Shown here: in pieces, positions 41,790 to 49,669 of the stretch
How positions within the stretch are numbered: position 1 is the stretch's first letter
Layout: the number at the start of each line of letters is the position of its first letter
Source of the DNA: Luteibacter sp.
Lineage (GTDB): Bacteria > Pseudomonadota > Gammaproteobacteria > Xanthomonadales > Rhodanobacteraceae
DNA: 64,000 nucleotides
Direction of reading: 5' to 3'
Assembly (NCBI RefSeq): GCF_009912395.1
Contig: NZ_WNDO01000005.1
Span: 62,001-126,000 of the forward strand
Translations under genes and position numbers: made by a program
The notes under the pieces: model-generated
The model's database searches: none
What the model was told of the DNA's origin: nothing
What the model saw: only the letters and a program-made list of their open reading frames with translations

Positions 41790-41806
41790 CCTATAAAAAA
41801 TATAGG
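41790..41806. promoter_or_regulatory. CCTATA-N5-TATAGG palindrome upstream of the HTH gene
   Basis: Six-base arms pair exactly around AAAAA in an AT-rich island, about 115 bases before the HTH start codon and 145 before the serine hydrolase start. It fits an autorepressor site for the HTH protein and could also affect the divergent hydrolase gene. Confidence 0.5.
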
Positions 41807-41950
41807 CAACTAGAAGCCGGTCAAGCCCGTGGTTCGGGTCGGTGGTGGGCGCTTCCCGGTGTCAGTGGCTTCCACGTCATCCTTTAAACGTTTCCGCTCC
41901 ATTCGCCATCCAACAGCGACCGAGACGCGGGCAAACAAGATGGAGAGGGC

Positions 41951-43393
41951 ATGACGATCGACACGGTATCCATGGCACGTCGCACACGATGGTGGTTCGT
42001 GTGCCTATCGCTGGGCGTCGTCGCCAGCGCATGCGCCGACGATACGAAACGCCAACTCGTGGAGAACAGCCTTAGGCCGCGTGTCGAGATCGAAGGCGAC
42101 GCACCGATGCACTGGAATGTCTACGAGCGCATGCGTCGTTACCATGTGCCGACGATGTCGGTGGCGGTGATCGAGAAGGGGCGGATCACATGGTCCGCGC
42201 GCTATCGCAGCGATGGCACGATGCGCATGCCGGCCGGCGACGAGCGCTACCAGGCGGCCTCGTTGAGCAAGGGATTCGCTGGCAACCTGGCGGCGATCCT
42301 CGCGGACAAGGGCATCGTGAAGCTGGATGCGCCCGTGGATGGATGCCTCGCGCCGTTGCGCTTGCCCGCGGGCAAGCAGGATGCGACGCATCCGGTCACG
42401 TTGCGTAACCTGCTTCACCACACGGCGGGCGCGACGGTGCATGGATTTCCCGGCTACGCGATCGGTGAACCGGTGCCGACACCCGAGCAGGTCGTGCTGG
42501 GGCAGCCGCCATCGAACACGCCGGCGGTGACGATCGCCACGACACCGGGAGCGACGTTCGATTATTCCGGTGGCGGCTACACCATCGCGCAAGTCGCGAT
42601 GGCACATTGCGCGAAGGCACCGTTCGCGGACCTGATGCAACGTTACGTGCTGCGCCCGGCAGGTATGCGCGACAGCACGTTCGCGCAGCCGTTGCCCGCC
42701 GGACTGGCCCACGCCGTGGGACACGCCGCGAACGGCGATGCCGTGCCGGGCGATGCGCATACCTATCCCGAACTGGCGGCCGCCGGCCTGTGGACGACGG
42801 CGGAGGATCTCGCGCGCTGGTTGATCGCGTTGCGCGACGCCGATCTTGGCAAGCCCTCGTTCCTGTCACGCAAGGCGGCGAAGGATCTGTTGACGCCAGG
42901 CCTTGGCAACTACGGCATGGGCATCTTCGTCTCTGGCGAGGGAGCGCATCGCCGTTTCATGCACGAAGGCGGCAATGACGGGTTCAAGAGCAAGTACGTG
43001 ATGTTCGCCGATAGTGGCGACGGCGTGGTGGTTCTCACCGATGGCGACAACGGCCAGTACCTGATGAACGAATTCGCCAAGGCGGTGGCGACCGCCTACG
43101 GATGGACGGATCTGAAGCCGCGTGTCGTCACGCGTGCCGCGCTGGACGAGACAGCCATGGCGAAGCGGGTAGGGCGTTACGAGATCGACGATCCCTCGTG
43201 GGAAGGCGATCGCGTGTTGACCCTCGTACACGACGGTGATCGTTGGTTTCTCGACTCGAAAGACCTGGGGCGTACGCCGCTCGTGCCGACAGGTGCGATG
43301 TCCTTCATGGCGCCGGACACCGGCTATCCGCTGGTGTTCGACGACGCAGGCGGCATGACCTCCGGTTCGCTCAAAGCGCGGAAGCTGCCTTAG
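41951..43393 (+). CDS. Exported serine hydrolase, class C beta-lactamase-like
   Basis: This is a 480-residue protein with a signal peptide (about residues 8-30). The beta-lactamase/penicillin-binding fold shows S-x-x-K as 'AASLSKGF' (about residue 100), the Tyr motif as 'FDYSGGGY', and 'HEGGNDG' in place of the KTG triad, as seen in esterase-type members. The C-terminal domain is a lipocalin-like extension ('GRYEIDDPSWEGDRVLTLVHDGDRWFL'). Such proteins are more often esterases or D-aminopeptidases than true beta-lactamases. The start has a GGAGAGGG site; a second start at 41972 gives a shorter leader. Its stop overlaps the convergent LysR gene. Confidence 0.85.
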   Translation: MTIDTVSMARRTRWWFVCLSLGVVASACADDTKRQLVENSLRPRVEIEGDAPMHWNVYERMRRYHVPTMSVAVIEKGRITWSARYRSDGTMRMPAGDERYQAASLSKGFAGNLAAILADKGIVKLDAPVDGCLAPLRLPAGKQDATHPVTLRNLLHHTAGATVHGFPGYAIGEPVPTPEQVVLGQPPSNTPAVTIATTPGATFDYSGGGYTIAQVAMAHCAKAPFADLMQRYVLRPAGMRDSTFAQPLPAGLAHAVGHAANGDAVPGDAHTYPELAAAGLWTTAEDLARWLIALRDADLGKPSFLSRKAAKDLLTPGLGNYGMGIFVSGEGAHRRFMHEGGNDGFKSKYVMFADSGDGVVVLTDGDNGQYLMNEFAKAVATAYGWTDLKPRVVTRAALDETAMAKRVGRYEIDDPSWEGDRVLTLVHDGDRWFLDSKDLGRTPLVPTGAMSFMAPDTGYPLVFDDAGGMTSGSLKARKLP

Positions 43394-44286
43394 GGTGCCA
43401 GGGTCGCCAATCGTTCCCGGAGGAAGTCGCGCAGGCGTTGCAGGGCCAGCGTGAGCTGCGAACGATGGGCGCTGACCAGGTTCACTGGTGCCAGTTCGCC
43501 CTGGCCAGGGAACAAGTCCACGAGGCGTCCGGCGGCGAGGTCGGCGGCGATGTCGAGCGCCGACTTGAAGGCGATGCCGTTGCCGGCCAGTGCCCAGCGA
43601 CGCACCACGTCGCCATCGTCGCTGATCCGGTTGCCCTTGACCTTCACCGTGACCTGGCCCTTGGGCAGGTCGAAGGCCCAGCGATCGAGCACGAGATCGC
43701 CCCAGACGAAGCAGAGGCAGTTGTGCTGGCGCAGGTCCTCCGGATGCGTGGGGCGTGGATGGCGCGCGAGGTAGTCGGGCGACGCGCAGGCGACGCGGCG
43801 ATTGAGCGGGGCCAGCGGCTGGGCGACGAGGCGCGAATCGCGGGGCGGCCCGTAGCGTACGGCGGCGTCGATGGGATGGCGCAGGAGATCGGCGGCGCGG
43901 TCGCTGACGTGCAGTTGCAGGGTGATGCCGGGATGGGCCTGCTGGAATTCATCCAGCCAGCCCAGCAGCACGCTGCGGCCGAGGTCGGAGGGTACCGACA
44001 GCCGTAGCGGGCCGGCGATCTCGCCTTTGGCCTCCGCGAGAGTGCGGCCACCTTCGGCCAGCGCGTCGAGCGTGGCGCGGGCGTGGGGCAGGTAGCGCTC
44101 GCCGTCGTCGGACAGGCGCATGCTGCGGGTGGAGCGGACGAACAGCCGGGTGCCCAGCTCCTTTTCCAGGCGCATGACGGCGCTGCTGGCCATGGCGGGC
44201 GTGCAGTCGAGCAGGCGGGCGGCGGCGGAGAAGCTGCCGGCGTCGACGGTCTGCACGAAGATCTGGAGGTCATCCAGTCGGATCAT
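43390..44286 (-). CDS. LysR-type transcriptional regulator
   Basis: This is a 298-residue regulator. The N-terminal winged helix-turn-helix domain ('FVQTVDAGSFSAAARLLDCTPAMASSAVMRLEKELGTRLFVRSTRSM') and the effector-binding domain (about residues 92-295) are intact. The sequence 'LSVPSDLGRSVLLGWLDEFQQAHPGITLQL' places it in the DmlR/PecT-like group with unknown ligand. The ATG at 44286 gives the standard N-terminus; earlier in-frame starts add non-conserved residues. Its last codons overlap the convergent serine hydrolase by four bases. Divergent from a rhodanese gene. Confidence 0.85.
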   Translation of the reverse strand: MIRLDDLQIFVQTVDAGSFSAAARLLDCTPAMASSAVMRLEKELGTRLFVRSTRSMRLSDDGERYLPHARATLDALAEGGRTLAEAKGEIAGPLRLSVPSDLGRSVLLGWLDEFQQAHPGITLQLHVSDRAADLLRHPIDAAVRYGPPRDSRLVAQPLAPLNRRVACASPDYLARHPRPTHPEDLRQHNCLCFVWGDLVLDRWAFDLPKGQVTVKVKGNRISDDGDVVRRWALAGNGIAFKSALDIAADLAAGRLVDLFPGQGELAPVNLVSAHRSQLTLALQRLRDFLRERLATLAP

Positions 44287-44414
44287 TTTCAGCGCTTCAC
44301 GGAAGGTGACGGCGCCATGGTGCCCCATTTTCCGAGGGGAACGACAAGGCGCGACGCTGGCGCCACTGACGCGCTGCAACGTGGCTGTTCCATCCCCCAG
44401 TGTAAACTTGCGGA

Positions 44415-44804
44415 ATGACCAGCTTCCGCGTGTCTATGTCGTTCGTCCTGTCGTTGCTCCTTCCCGCCGTCGCGTGGGCGCAGGACCTTTCCCGGGAGGC
44501 GCTGGCGAGCCGCATGGCCGCCCACGACGCGCCGACGATCCTCGATGTGCGCACCTCCGCCGAGTATCGCGAGGGGCACCTGGCCGGTGCCCTGAACGTG
44601 CCGGTGGACGAGGTGGCCGCCCGCCATGGCGTGCTGGCCGTCCCGCGCGATCGCGAACTGGTCGTCTACTGCAAGTCCGGCAAGCGTGCCGCCCGGGCGC
44701 GCGCCACCCTCGAGTCCCTCGGCTACACCCACGTGCGCCTGCTGGAAGGCAGCGCCGACGCGTGGCGAGCCGACGGCCGTCCCCTTGTTTCCGAACATCC
44801 CTGA
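44415..44804 (+). CDS. Periplasmic rhodanese-like protein
   Basis: This 129-residue protein has a signal peptide (about residues 1-23, ending 'AVAWAQ') and one rhodanese domain ('PTILDVRTSAEYREGHLAGALNVP'). The catalytic cysteine is in 'VVYCKSGKRAARA', the standard six-residue active-site loop. Such proteins transfer sulfane sulfur in the periplasm or help in thiol chemistry. The arginase gene starts 16 bases after its stop, so the pair is probably co-transcribed, though no functional link is known. Confidence 0.9.
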   Translation: MTSFRVSMSFVLSLLLPAVAWAQDLSREALASRMAAHDAPTILDVRTSAEYREGHLAGALNVPVDEVAARHGVLAVPRDRELVVYCKSGKRAARARATLESLGYTHVRLLEGSADAWRADGRPLVSEHP

Positions 44805-44820
44805 TCCCGAGTCCATCCCG

Positions 44821-45741
44821 ATGAGCCCAACCACCCGTTCGGTCGCCCTCGTGGGCGCCCCCACCGATATCGGCGCCGGCCACCGCGGCAGCTCCATGGG
44901 CCCCGAGGCCCTTCGTGTCGCCCACCTGGCCGATCGCCTGACCAAGCGCGGCATGCATGTCGTTGATCGCGGCAACCTGGCCGGCCCGCTGAACCCCTGG
45001 CAGCCGCCGAAGGAAGGCTATCGCCACCTCGACGCCGTGGTCGCCTGGAACACGGCCGTGCACGATGCCATCTACGCCGAGCTGAGCGACGGCCGCCTGC
45101 CGATCATGCTCGGCGGCGACCACTGCCTCGCCATCGGCTCCATCTCCGCCGTGGCCCGCCATTGCCGCGAGACTGAGAAAAAGCTGCGCGTGCTCTGGCT
45201 CGACGCCCATGCCGACTTCAACACCAGCGACATCACTCCGTCGGGCAACATCCACGGCATGCCGGTGGCCTGCCTGTGCGGTTTCGGCCCCGACGTGCTG
45301 ACCCATATCGGCGGCCATGTACCAGCCACCGCCCCCGAGGTGTTCCGCCAGATCGGCATTCGCTCGGTGGACGAGGGCGAGAAGCGCCTGGTCCACGAGG
45401 TCGGCGTCGACATCTACGACATGCGCTACATCGACGAAATCGGCATTAAGGCCGCGATGGAGGAAGCGCTGGCGGGGGTGGACCAGGACACCCACCTGCA
45501 CGTGAGCTTCGACGTGGACTTCCTCGATCCGTCGATCGCCCCGGGCGTGGGCACCACCGTGCGCGGTGGCCCGAACTACCGCGAGGCCCAGCTGGTGATG
45601 GAGATGATTGCCGACACCGGCCGCGTGGGCTCGCTGGACATCGTCGAGCTGAACCCGGCCTTCGACAAGCGCAACCAGACGGCGAAGCTGGCCGTGGACC
45701 TCGTGGAGTCGCTGTTCGGCAAGTCGACCCTGATGCGCTGA
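44821..45741 (+). CDS. rocF: Arginase
   Basis: This is a 306-residue manganese enzyme that splits arginine into ornithine and urea. The binuclear Mn ligands are all visible: 'GGDHCLA' (His near residue 101), 'LDAHADFN' (Asp/His/Asp) and 'SFDVDFLDP' (two Asp). 'TPSGNIHGMPVA' forms the substrate loop, and 'ELNPAFD' near the C-terminus is typical of arginase rather than agmatinase. The frame opens far upstream, but the ATG at 44821 gives the normal length. A large palindromic element follows ten bases after the stop. Confidence 0.94.
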   Translation: MSPTTRSVALVGAPTDIGAGHRGSSMGPEALRVAHLADRLTKRGMHVVDRGNLAGPLNPWQPPKEGYRHLDAVVAWNTAVHDAIYAELSDGRLPIMLGGDHCLAIGSISAVARHCRETEKKLRVLWLDAHADFNTSDITPSGNIHGMPVACLCGFGPDVLTHIGGHVPATAPEVFRQIGIRSVDEGEKRLVHEVGVDIYDMRYIDEIGIKAAMEEALAGVDQDTHLHVSFDVDFLDPSIAPGVGTTVRGGPNYREAQLVMEMIADTGRVGSLDIVELNPAFDKRNQTAKLAVDLVESLFGKSTLMR

Positions 45742-45750
45742 GATCCGCCC

Positions 45751-45828
45751 ATCGCGGACACGGTCCGCTCCCACCCCTTCGGTAGGACCGTTCCTGCCGG
45801 AGGGGTGGGAGCGGATCGCATCCGCGAT
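45751..45828. repeat. Second class of palindromic intergenic element (78 bp)
   Basis: The outer arms ATCGCGGA/TCCGCGAT enclose the inner arms CCGCTCCCACCCCTTCGG/CCGGAGGGGTGGGAGCGG around a short AT-containing loop. The sequence differs from the GTAGGAGCGCGC family. It resembles the 'atcgcggacacggtccgctccca' repeats seen between genes in this group, and lies between rocF and trpS. Confidence 0.75.
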
Positions 45829-45928
45829 CTTCGGAGCGCGGCAGGTCGCCGCACTCCGCGGGTCGCTACAAGGCATCCACGCGGGCTACACTCGGCCGGT
45901 TACCGTCCGTCCAGCAAGCAAGGTCCCC

Positions 45929-47305
45929 ATGCGTACCCGCGTCCTTACCGGCATCACCACCACCGGCACGCCGCATCTCGGCAACTATGCCGGCGCGATC
46001 CGCCCGGCCGTCCAGGCCAGCAAAGATCCCAACGTCGACGCCTTCTATTTCATGGCCGACTACCACGCGCTGATCAAGGCCGACGACGCCGACCGCGTCG
46101 CCGCCTCGCGCATGAAGATCACCGCCACCTGGCTGGCCGCCGGCCTGGACCCGAACACCGCCACCATCTACCGCCAGTCGGACATCCCCGAGGTGCCCGA
46201 GCTGATGTGGCTGCTCACCTGCGTCACCGCCAAGGGCCTGCTCAACCGCGCCCATGCCTACAAGGCGGCGGTGGACCGCAACGTCGAACAGCAGGAAGAC
46301 CCGGATGCCGGCGTCACCGCCGGCCTCTACATGTACCCGGTGCTGATGGCCGCCGACATCCTCGCCTTCAACGCGAACAAGGTGCCGGTCGGTCGCGACC
46401 AGATCCAGCACATCGAGATGGCGCGCGATATCGCGCAGCGCTTCAACCACGTCTACGGCAGCGATTTCTTCGTGTTGCCCGAAGTGCACATCGAGGAGCA
46501 GGTGGCCACGCTGCCGGGCCTCGACGGTCGCAAGATGTCGAAGAGCTACGACAACATGATCCCGCTGTTCGACGGTGGCTCCAAGGCCATGCGCGAGCAG
46601 ATCATGAAGATCGTCACCGATTCGCGCGCGCCGGGCGAGCCGAAGGACACCACGGATTCCGCGCTGTTCACCATCTTCGAGGCCTTCGCCTCGCCGGCGG
46701 AAAGCACCGCCTTCGCCGACGCGCTGCATGGCGGCCTCGGCTGGGGTGAGGCCAAGCAGGTGCTGTTCGAACGCATCGAGGCGCAGGTGGCGCCGATGCG
46801 CGAACACTACGAGTCGCTGATGTCCCGACCGGACGACATGGAGGACATCCTCCTGGCCGGTGCCGCCAAGGCCCGCGCCATCGCGGTGCCGCTGCTGGAG
46901 CGCCTGCGCGAGGCCGTCGGCCTGCGTACGTTCCGCAACACGGCCCAGTCCATCGCGGAGCCGGCCGCCGCTGCGGCCCCGGTCAGCAAGGCCAAGCCGC
47001 CGCGTTTCGCCAGCTTCCGCGAGGACGATGGCAGCTTCCGTTTCCGCCTGTTCGGTGCGGACGGCGAGGAGCTGCTGCTCTCGGCATCGTTCGCCGACCC
47101 GAAAGCGGCCGGCAAGCTTCGCCAGACGCTGTCGACCCTCGGTGGCGCCCATGCGGTGATCGAATCGCAGGGCGACCATGTGGCGTTGCGGGTGCATGGC
47201 GAGGTCGTCGCCAACGGTGCATCGCATCCCGACGAAGTGTCCCGCGCGGCCTTCGTGCTTCGCCTGCGCACCGCGCTCGACGCGCTGGCCGCCGCGCAGG
47301 ACTGA
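45929..47305 (+). CDS. trpS: Tryptophanyl-tRNA synthetase with C-terminal YegP-like extension
   Basis: This is a 458-residue class I aminoacyl-tRNA synthetase that charges tRNA-Trp. The ATP-binding 'TTGTPHLGNY' is at residues 11-20 and 'KMSKS' at 202-206; 'GRDQIQHIEMARDIA' binds tryptophan and AMP. The catalytic part ends near residue 340, the normal bacterial length. About 100 residues follow. An alanine-rich linker leads to 'PRFASFREDDGSFRFRLFGADGEELLLSASFADPKAAGKL', which matches a YegP/DUF1508-type domain fused to the C-terminus. This extension is unusual and may bind tRNA or another partner. Confidence 0.92.
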   Translation: MRTRVLTGITTTGTPHLGNYAGAIRPAVQASKDPNVDAFYFMADYHALIKADDADRVAASRMKITATWLAAGLDPNTATIYRQSDIPEVPELMWLLTCVTAKGLLNRAHAYKAAVDRNVEQQEDPDAGVTAGLYMYPVLMAADILAFNANKVPVGRDQIQHIEMARDIAQRFNHVYGSDFFVLPEVHIEEQVATLPGLDGRKMSKSYDNMIPLFDGGSKAMREQIMKIVTDSRAPGEPKDTTDSALFTIFEAFASPAESTAFADALHGGLGWGEAKQVLFERIEAQVAPMREHYESLMSRPDDMEDILLAGAAKARAIAVPLLERLREAVGLRTFRNTAQSIAEPAAAAAPVSKAKPPRFASFREDDGSFRFRLFGADGEELLLSASFADPKAAGKLRQTLSTLGGAHAVIESQGDHVALRVHGEVVANGASHPDEVSRAAFVLRLRTALDALAAAQD

Positions 47306-47308
47306 CGC

Positions 47309-47638
47309 ATGCGCTACCTCGCGCTCCTGCTGCTGGCGCCCTGGCTGATCGTGCTGGGGTGGGCGTATTGGGCCTATCCGAAGTCGTTGCTGAAGAACGC
47401 GACGCGTCGGGGCTTCGATCTGCTCGCCCTGCTCGCGGCGGTCGTGGCGTCGGTGCAGGCGGCGCTGGTGGCGTACGACGCGGTGGAGCTACCCGCGGCC
47501 GACGAGTTCGGGCCGAAAAGCGGCGCAATCTGGCAGCAGGTGGTGCCGGCGCTCTATGGCTATGGTGCGTTCGTGGCGGTGCTGGCTTTGGCGTTGATCG
47601 TGCGCCAGCTCGTCTGGAAGCGCAGAAAACCCTTGTAG
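47309..47638 (+). CDS. Small membrane protein (109 aa) ending inside the palindromic repeat
   Basis: Three hydrophobic segments (about residues 4-24, 38-58 and 82-104) mark a small inner-membrane protein. The polar loop 'AADEFGPKSGAIWQQVV' likely faces the periplasm. It starts three bases after the trpS stop, so it is translated from the trpS message. The final codons 'PL' and the TAG stop are read from the first bases of the REP-like element at 47634. I do not recognise the family. Confidence 0.62.
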   Translation: MRYLALLLLAPWLIVLGWAYWAYPKSLLKNATRRGFDLLALLAAVVASVQAALVAYDAVELPAADEFGPKSGAIWQQVVPALYGYGAFVAVLALALIVRQLVWKRRKPL

Positions 47639-47679
47639 GAGCGCGCTTGCGCGCGATCGCGCGCAAGCGCGCTCCTACA
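47634..47679. repeat. 46-bp REP-like palindrome
   Basis: It is identical in sequence to the copies at 411 and 36664. The preceding membrane-protein gene stops inside it at TAG (47636-47638), and the yehS-like gene on the other strand ends 9 bases beyond it. Confidence 0.92.
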
Positions 47680-47688
47680 AGAGCCGCA

Positions 47689-48153
47689 TCACTTGCCGCG
47701 TAGCCGGATTGTCATACCCTTCAGGAAATTGCGCAGGAACTGGTCGCCGCAAAGGCGGAAGTTGCTGTGTTTGGGCTGGCGGAAGAGGGCGTTGATCTCG
47801 CCCTTGGACACGCGAAAACCTGCCTCGGTCATGATCGCGAGGATGTCGTCTTCCTTCAGTTCGAAGGCGACGCGCAGTTTCTTCAGCACGACGTTGTTAT
47901 TGATCCGCGGCTCGACCGGGCGGGGCGGCTGGCTGTCGTCGCGACCGCGGCGATGCACGATGAGGCCGTCGAGGAAGTGCGCCATGGCGATGTCCGGCAT
48001 GGCGACGAAGCCGGGTTCGTCTTCCTTGGTCAGCCAGGTGCCGACCTCTTCGCGGGTGGCCGTGTAGCCGGCCAGGGCGAGGATATCGACGACGTGGACG
48101 TCGCCGAGGTCGAGCATGTAGCGGATGCTGCGGAGGGTGTCGTTGTTCTGCAT
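47689..48153 (-). CDS. yehS: YehS/DUF1456 family protein
   Basis: This is a 154-residue soluble protein made of two copies of a helical DUF1456 repeat. The first is 'LRSIRYMLDLGDVHVVDILALAGYTATREEVGTWL' and the second 'VLKKLRVAFELKEDDILAIMTEAGFRVSKGEINALFRQ'. This family is widespread in proteobacteria with no proven function. The protein is flanked by palindromic repeats on both sides (47634 and 48168), an unusual arrangement. Confidence 0.88.
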   Translation of the reverse strand: MQNNDTLRSIRYMLDLGDVHVVDILALAGYTATREEVGTWLTKEDEPGFVAMPDIAMAHFLDGLIVHRRGRDDSQPPRPVEPRINNNVVLKKLRVAFELKEDDILAIMTEAGFRVSKGEINALFRQPKHSNFRLCGDQFLRNFLKGMTIRLRGK

Positions 48154-48167
48154 GGCGAAAGGATACC

Positions 48168-48213
48168 TGTAGGAGCGCGCTTGCGCGCGATCGCGCGCAA
48201 GCGCGCTCCTACA
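48168..48213. repeat. 46-bp REP-like palindrome between yehS and the pyruvate dehydrogenase terminator
   Basis: The element repeats the sequence of the 411-456 copy. It lies upstream of yehS and right next to the A run of the E2 terminator, so it marks the end of the pdh operon. Confidence 0.92.
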
Positions 48214-48252
48214 AAAGCGAACGCCGCCCCGTTGGCACGAGGCGGCGTTCGC
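48213..48252 (-). terminator. Rho-independent terminator of the pyruvate dehydrogenase operon
   Basis: Perfect 12-base arms (48217-48228 and 48241-48252, GCGAACGCCGCC/GGCGGCGTTCGC) are followed on the minus strand by TTTTG. It lies 17 bases after the E2 stop codon. Confidence 0.9.
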
Positions 48253-48268
48253 AGGTTCTCACACGTGC

Positions 48269-49657
48269 TTAGTTCGGCAAGCCCAGATCGTCGATCATCG
48301 CCTTCAGGAAGCGCGCGGCCTCGCCGCCGGTGGCGGCGCGGTGGTCGAAGGTGAGCGACAGCGGCATGCGGCGGTGCACTTCGATGCCGCCCATCACGGC
48401 GACCACGTCGTGGCTGAGCTTGCCGGCGCCGATGATGGCGACGGTCGGCGGCACAACCACCGGGGTGGCGTAGCGACCGGCGAACATGCCGAAGTTCGAC
48501 AGGCTGATCGTGTAGCCCGAGAGCTCCGAGGCCGGGATGCTGCGGTCTTCCACCGCCGTGCGCAGGCGCTTGATGGCGGCGCGAACGCCGGCACCGTCGA
48601 GCACGTCGGCGTTGCGCAGGGCCGGCACGAACAGGCCGTCCTCGGTGTCCACGGCGATGCCGATGTCCACGTGCGGGTGCAGCGTGCGGGTGAGGTTCTT
48701 GCCGTCGAACCAGGCATTGAGCGCCGGCACCGTCTTGCAGGCCACCACGATCGCGCGCACGAGGCGGGCGGTGATGTCCTGCTTGCCGATCCAGGCGTGC
48801 AGGTCGGCGTCGTCGACGATGCTGGTCGGCACGACGTTGGCGTGGGCCTCGGCCATCACGCGGGCCATGTTGCGGCGGACGCCCTTGAGCTGCTCCGGCT
48901 GGCCCATCGTGTCCGCGCCCGGAGGGGCGGTACGGACCGGCTTGCCGGCCAGCGACACGGCGGTGCGCTGCTGCGGGGCCGGGCCCGGCTCGGGCAGGGT
49001 GGGGGCGAGGTGCTGGGCCGAGGCCGGACGGGCCGGGGCGGCGCCAAGCTGCGCGCTGCCGTTGGCGGCGGCGTTCTTGACGTCCTGCATGGTGATGACG
49101 CCACCGGCGCCGGTCGCTTGCACGCGGGCGAGGTCGACCTTGAGCTTCTTGGCGGCGGCGCGCACGGCCGGCACGGCCTTCACGCCACCGGCGCTGGAGA
49201 CCTGCTCGGTGTGCACGGCATTGCCGCTGACCATGGCGCCCACGACGGTGCCTTCGTCCTCGCGGTCGGCCTTGGCCTTGGGCGGGTCGATCTCGCCGCC
49301 GTCGTCGGAGGCGACGACCTTGGAGGCGTCATCGGCGGCGGGGCTGCCGACGCCCTTCTTCGGGCCGTGGTGGTGACCGGTGGATTCGGCCTCGGCACGC
49401 TGGCGGGCATTCGGGTCGATCTCGAAGTCGGCCAGGGCCGAACCGGTCTCGATGATGTCGCCGGCGGCGCCGTGCAGCTTCTTCACGGTGCCGGAGTACG
49501 GCGAGGGCACGTCGACGACGGCCTTCGCGGTTTCCATCGACACCAGCGGGGCGTCGAGCTTGATGGTGTCGCCTTCCTTGACGTGCCATTCCACGACGGT
49601 CGCGTCGGGGAGGCCTTCGCCGAGGTCCGGCAGGTAAAAGGTCTTGATGTCGGCCAT
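48269..49657 (-). CDS. pdhC: Pyruvate dehydrogenase E2, dihydrolipoamide acetyltransferase
   Basis: This 462-residue acyltransferase forms the core of the multienzyme complex. A single lipoyl domain lies at residues 5-78, with the lipoylated Lys45 in 'SMETAKAVV'. The E1/E3-binding domain is at about 160-196 ('AVPAVRAAAKKLKVDLARVQATGAGGVI'), and the catalytic domain at about 235-462, with His439 in 'TFDHRAATGGEAARF' instead of the more common DHRxxDG. The missing Asp of DG is a variation worth noting, although the flanking sequence is regular. It is last in an operon with E1 alpha and E1 beta, 12 bases apart. A branched-chain 2-oxo acid role cannot be fully excluded. Confidence 0.88.
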   Translation of the reverse strand: MADIKTFYLPDLGEGLPDATVVEWHVKEGDTIKLDAPLVSMETAKAVVDVPSPYSGTVKKLHGAAGDIIETGSALADFEIDPNARQRAEAESTGHHHGPKKGVGSPAADDASKVVASDDGGEIDPPKAKADREDEGTVVGAMVSGNAVHTEQVSSAGGVKAVPAVRAAAKKLKVDLARVQATGAGGVITMQDVKNAAANGSAQLGAAPARPASAQHLAPTLPEPGPAPQQRTAVSLAGKPVRTAPPGADTMGQPEQLKGVRRNMARVMAEAHANVVPTSIVDDADLHAWIGKQDITARLVRAIVVACKTVPALNAWFDGKNLTRTLHPHVDIGIAVDTEDGLFVPALRNADVLDGAGVRAAIKRLRTAVEDRSIPASELSGYTISLSNFGMFAGRYATPVVVPPTVAIIGAGKLSHDVVAVMGGIEVHRRMPLSLTFDHRAATGGEAARFLKAMIDDLGLPN

Positions 49658-49669
49658 GTGCTGGATTCC

